Source: Humibacillus sp. DSM 29435 (GTDB lineage: Bacteria; Actinomycetota; Actinomycetes; Actinomycetales; Dermatophilaceae). Taken from it: a stretch of 64,000 bases of DNA. The stretch spans positions 1-64,000 of the forward strand of contig NZ_MAST01000052.1 in assembly GCF_001758225.1 (NCBI RefSeq). Direction: 5' to 3'. Numbering within the stretch: the stretch's first letter is position 1; the number at the start of each line of letters is the position of its first letter. Positions 62,170 to 64,000 of this stretch are shown piece by piece. Position numbers and translations under genes: made by a program. The notes under the pieces were generated by a model. The model saw nothing but the letters and a program-made list of their open reading frames with translations. It ran no database searches and was not told the DNA's origin.

Positions 62170-64000
62170 GGCTCGACGAGCCACCGGTTGTCGGGAGCGC
62201 GCGAGCCCGTGCGCTGCACGATGCCCACCCCGGCTTCGAGGCGGTACTGGTCGGCTCGCGTGATGGCGACGGCCGACTGGCCGCCTCGACGGGGCACCTC
62301 GGCTCGTCGTTGCGCGAGCTCGGCGTGGTGGTGCGGGTCGGGCCGAGCAGTGATGGCCCTGAGCCACCTGACCCGCGCACAGCCGTACCGAGCCTCCCGG
62401 TCTCCGGGCCGTCGGTTACCGCGGACGCGTTGGCCGACCTGGCGCGCTTGGCGACAGTGGCCGCTGACAACGACGTCGTGCCCTTGCTCGTCGGCGCCGC
62501 CGACCTGAGCCTCAGCCCGGTGGCATTGATCGATGTCGTCGACGGGCCGGGAGCCCAGACCGCTGCGGTCACCCTCGAGCCGTCCCAGGTAATGAGCGCC
62601 GCGCGCCACGGCACCCTCGCCCCCGTGCGGGTCTCGCGGACCAGGCGCATCGAGTCATCGGCCACCGCTTGCCATTCGGTGAGCCACCCGAGCGGTTACG
62701 CGCTGGGGTTGCTTCGTGTCTCCGGGGCCGATCGAGCCCGCGCTGCAGTGCTGTGGGGCGACGCTGCTCGTACGCTGGCGGGCCGTGAGCTGGGTGAGGT
62801 GGCACCGATGGACCTCGCCCTGCTGGCCCTGGTTCGCGGGGGCCTGCCCGTCGTCGCCCTCCCTCTCGGGCTGTATGCGGTCGAGAAGGGCGGGCTGGAG
62901 GTCACCGCCGCGTCGGGTTCCGGATGGCAGCAGCGGCTGCGCAGCTCGTCTCGAGGCGACGATGGGGCCTTCTCCAGGGCGGTCGTGCGTCCGGTGTCAC
63001 GTCGGGTGACGGCAGTGGGCCTGCGCCTCGACTGGCGCCCCAACGTCGTCACCTTCGTGAGCTTCGCTCTGGGCCTGATCGCTGCCCTCCTCGTGCTCTT
63101 CGACACCCGGTGGGCCTTCGCTGCGGCGGCCGTGCTGCTGCAGCTGTCACTGGTGGTCGACTGCGTCGACGGGGAGGTCGCCCGCTTCACCCGGTCGTAC
63201 AGCAAGCTGGGAGCCTGGCTCGACGGGGTGAGCGACCGCATCAAGGAGTTCGCGGTCATCGCCACGGTCACGGTGGTCGGTGTGCGTCAGGGCCATGACC
63301 TGTGGGGCCTGGCGATCGCCCTCATCACGGTGTTGACGATCCGTCAGGTCGAGGATCACGCCTACCACGCGCGGTTGCGAGCCGCCGCTGCCCGACCGGG
63401 TCGCACGACGCCACTCACGCAACGTGACGACGGCGGCCCCGCTGGGGCGTCCGACTCGGTCGCCGAGCCCGTGACGGGCCGGGCGCGCGTGGTGCGCACG
63501 GTCAAGCAGGTACTGCACGTGCCGATCGCCGAGCGCTATCTCATCATGTCGGTGGGGTTGCTCACCGGCAGCGCGGTGGTGCTCCTGGTGGCCCTGGCGG
63601 TAGCGGTGGGGGTGGCCTTCCTCTGGACGCACATCGGTCGCATCGTGCGCGCACTGGCCGGGTGCGACGGCTTCGACCCGGATCGCCCCGATGCCACGCT
63701 GGTCCTCCTGATGGATCTCGGTCCCTTGTCGCAGGGCGTGGCCGCCGCCGTACGGGCTCCGGTGGTGGTGGCCTGGGTCGGGGTGCTGCTCGTGGGGTTC
63801 GCGTCCGTCGTCGCAGGCCTGAACGTCGACCCGGTGAGCCTCGCCGCACCCCTTGGCCCCTTCGCCGCGGTGGCGGCAGTGGCGGTGGCCGCGTTTCTGC
63901 TCGGCCCGGGGTGCGTGAAGGCTGCCCGCTCCCGACTCGGTTGGCAGCTGCCCGGATGGATCGTGGCCGGCGAAGGCGCCCTGGTGCTGGGCGTCACTGC
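62166..64000 (+). CDS. CDP-alcohol phosphatidyltransferase-like protein, C-terminally incomplete
   Basis: Open from the GTG at 62166 (GTGA overlap with the ATPase stop) to the window end, at least 611 residues and no stop. Residues 1-270 contain a domain I do not recognise firmly; PLLVGAADLSLSPVALIDVV recalls a degenerate nucleotidyltransferase. From about 290: a CDP-alcohol phosphotransferase with VDCVDGEVARFTRSYSKLGA then WLDGVSDR, matching the DG-x2-AR-x8-G-x3-D-x3-D motif, and several membrane helices. Similar actinobacterial proteins carry a DUF5941 label, as I recall. It probably supplies a lipid or polyol carrier for the polymer genes. Confidence 0.85.
   Translation, partial: MRLDEPPVVGSARARALHDAHPGFEAVLVGSRDGDGRLAASTGHLGSSLRELGVVVRVGPSSDGPEPPDPRTAVPSLPVSGPSVTADALADLARLATVAADNDVVPLLVGAADLSLSPVALIDVVDGPGAQTAAVTLEPSQVMSAARHGTLAPVRVSRTRRIESSATACHSVSHPSGYALGLLRVSGADRARAAVLWGDAARTLAGRELGEVAPMDLALLALVRGGLPVVALPLGLYAVEKGGLEVTAASGSGWQQRLRSSSRGDDGAFSRAVVRPVSRRVTAVGLRLDWRPNVVTFVSFALGLIAALLVLFDTRWAFAAAAVLLQLSLVVDCVDGEVARFTRSYSKLGAWLDGVSDRIKEFAVIATVTVVGVRQGHDLWGLAIALITVLTIRQVEDHAYHARLRAAAARPGRTTPLTQRDDGGPAGASDSVAEPVTGRARVVRTVKQVLHVPIAERYLIMSVGLLTGSAVVLLVALAVAVGVAFLWTHIGRIVRALAGCDGFDPDRPDATLVLLMDLGPLSQGVAAAVRAPVVVAWVGVLLVGFASVVAGLNVDPVSLAAPLGPFAAVAAVAVAAFLLGPGCVKAARSRLGWQLPGWIVAGEGALVLGVT

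Overview
The window is a high-GC actinobacterial chromosome segment. The 16S/23S/5S sequences, the ATG/GTG-rich gene starts and the gene content (AccA3/AccD/AccE acyl-CoA carboxylase, PurK-PurE, LpdA-type flavoprotein, SAM-IV-like riboswitch before metY) point to Actinomycetota, most likely order Micrococcales (Intrasporangiaceae/Dermatophilaceae/Dermacoccaceae-like). The genus cannot be fixed from the sequence alone. I see no tRNA, insertion sequence, prophage or CRISPR array; this is core chromosome followed by a surface-polysaccharide region.

Layout. (1) 1-5554: a complete rRNA operon (16S-23S-5S, no tRNA in the spacers) ending in a strong terminator; its promoter lies outside the window. 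(2) 5.6-15.6 kb: nucleoside salvage and catabolism: a cupin plus adenosine deaminase pair; a TetR/PH-like pair; a minus-strand deoC - aldehyde dehydrogenase - ALDH-like pseudoenzyme - uridine-kinase-like operon; a phosphopentose/hexose mutase with purine nucleoside phosphorylase. (3) 15.7-40.6 kb: a housekeeping block whose gene families match the M. tuberculosis Rv3275c-Rv3308 neighbourhood: lpdA, accA3, sseA-sufE, maf, accE-accD, birA, gtrA, purK-purE. Set among them are a MerR-controlled acyl-CoA dehydrogenase/carboxylase pair, tryptophan dioxygenase, a class III nucleotidyl cyclase, a two-component system and several hypotheticals. (4) 40.7-52.4 kb: an F420-type oxidoreductase, a GT-C transferase, a Wzx-like flippase, a capsule-synthesis-like protein, a Na+/H+ antiporter fused to a UBP-type zinc finger, metY behind its riboswitch, an acyltransferase and a second acyl-CoA dehydrogenase. 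(5) 52.6-64 kb: a teichoic-acid-like cluster: GT2, a polyol-phosphate-transferase/GT4 fusion, GT4, a GT2/polyol-phosphate-transferase fusion, a two-gene ABC exporter, and a CDP-alcohol phosphatidyltransferase cut by the window end.

How the genes fit together. PNP, the mutase, DeoC and the full-length ALDH form a consecutive route from (deoxy)nucleosides to glyceraldehyde-3-phosphate plus acetaldehyde/acetate. AccA3, AccD, AccE and BirA supply a complete biotin-dependent acyl-CoA carboxylase, and the orphan carboxyltransferase in the MerR operon may borrow AccA3. The last 11 kb looks like synthesis, decoration and export of a polyol-phosphate wall polymer.

A recurring signal is a -10-like hexamer (TANNNT, or CANNNT) ending exactly 6 or 7 nt before the start codon at about 20 transcription-unit starts. 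This suggests heavy use of leaderless mRNAs. The least explained items are the UBP zinc-finger antiporter, the ALDH pseudoenzyme, the two mirror-image polymerase fusions, a tandem set of alternative hairpins at 22265-22366, and the shared -10 of the divergent accD/birA promoters.
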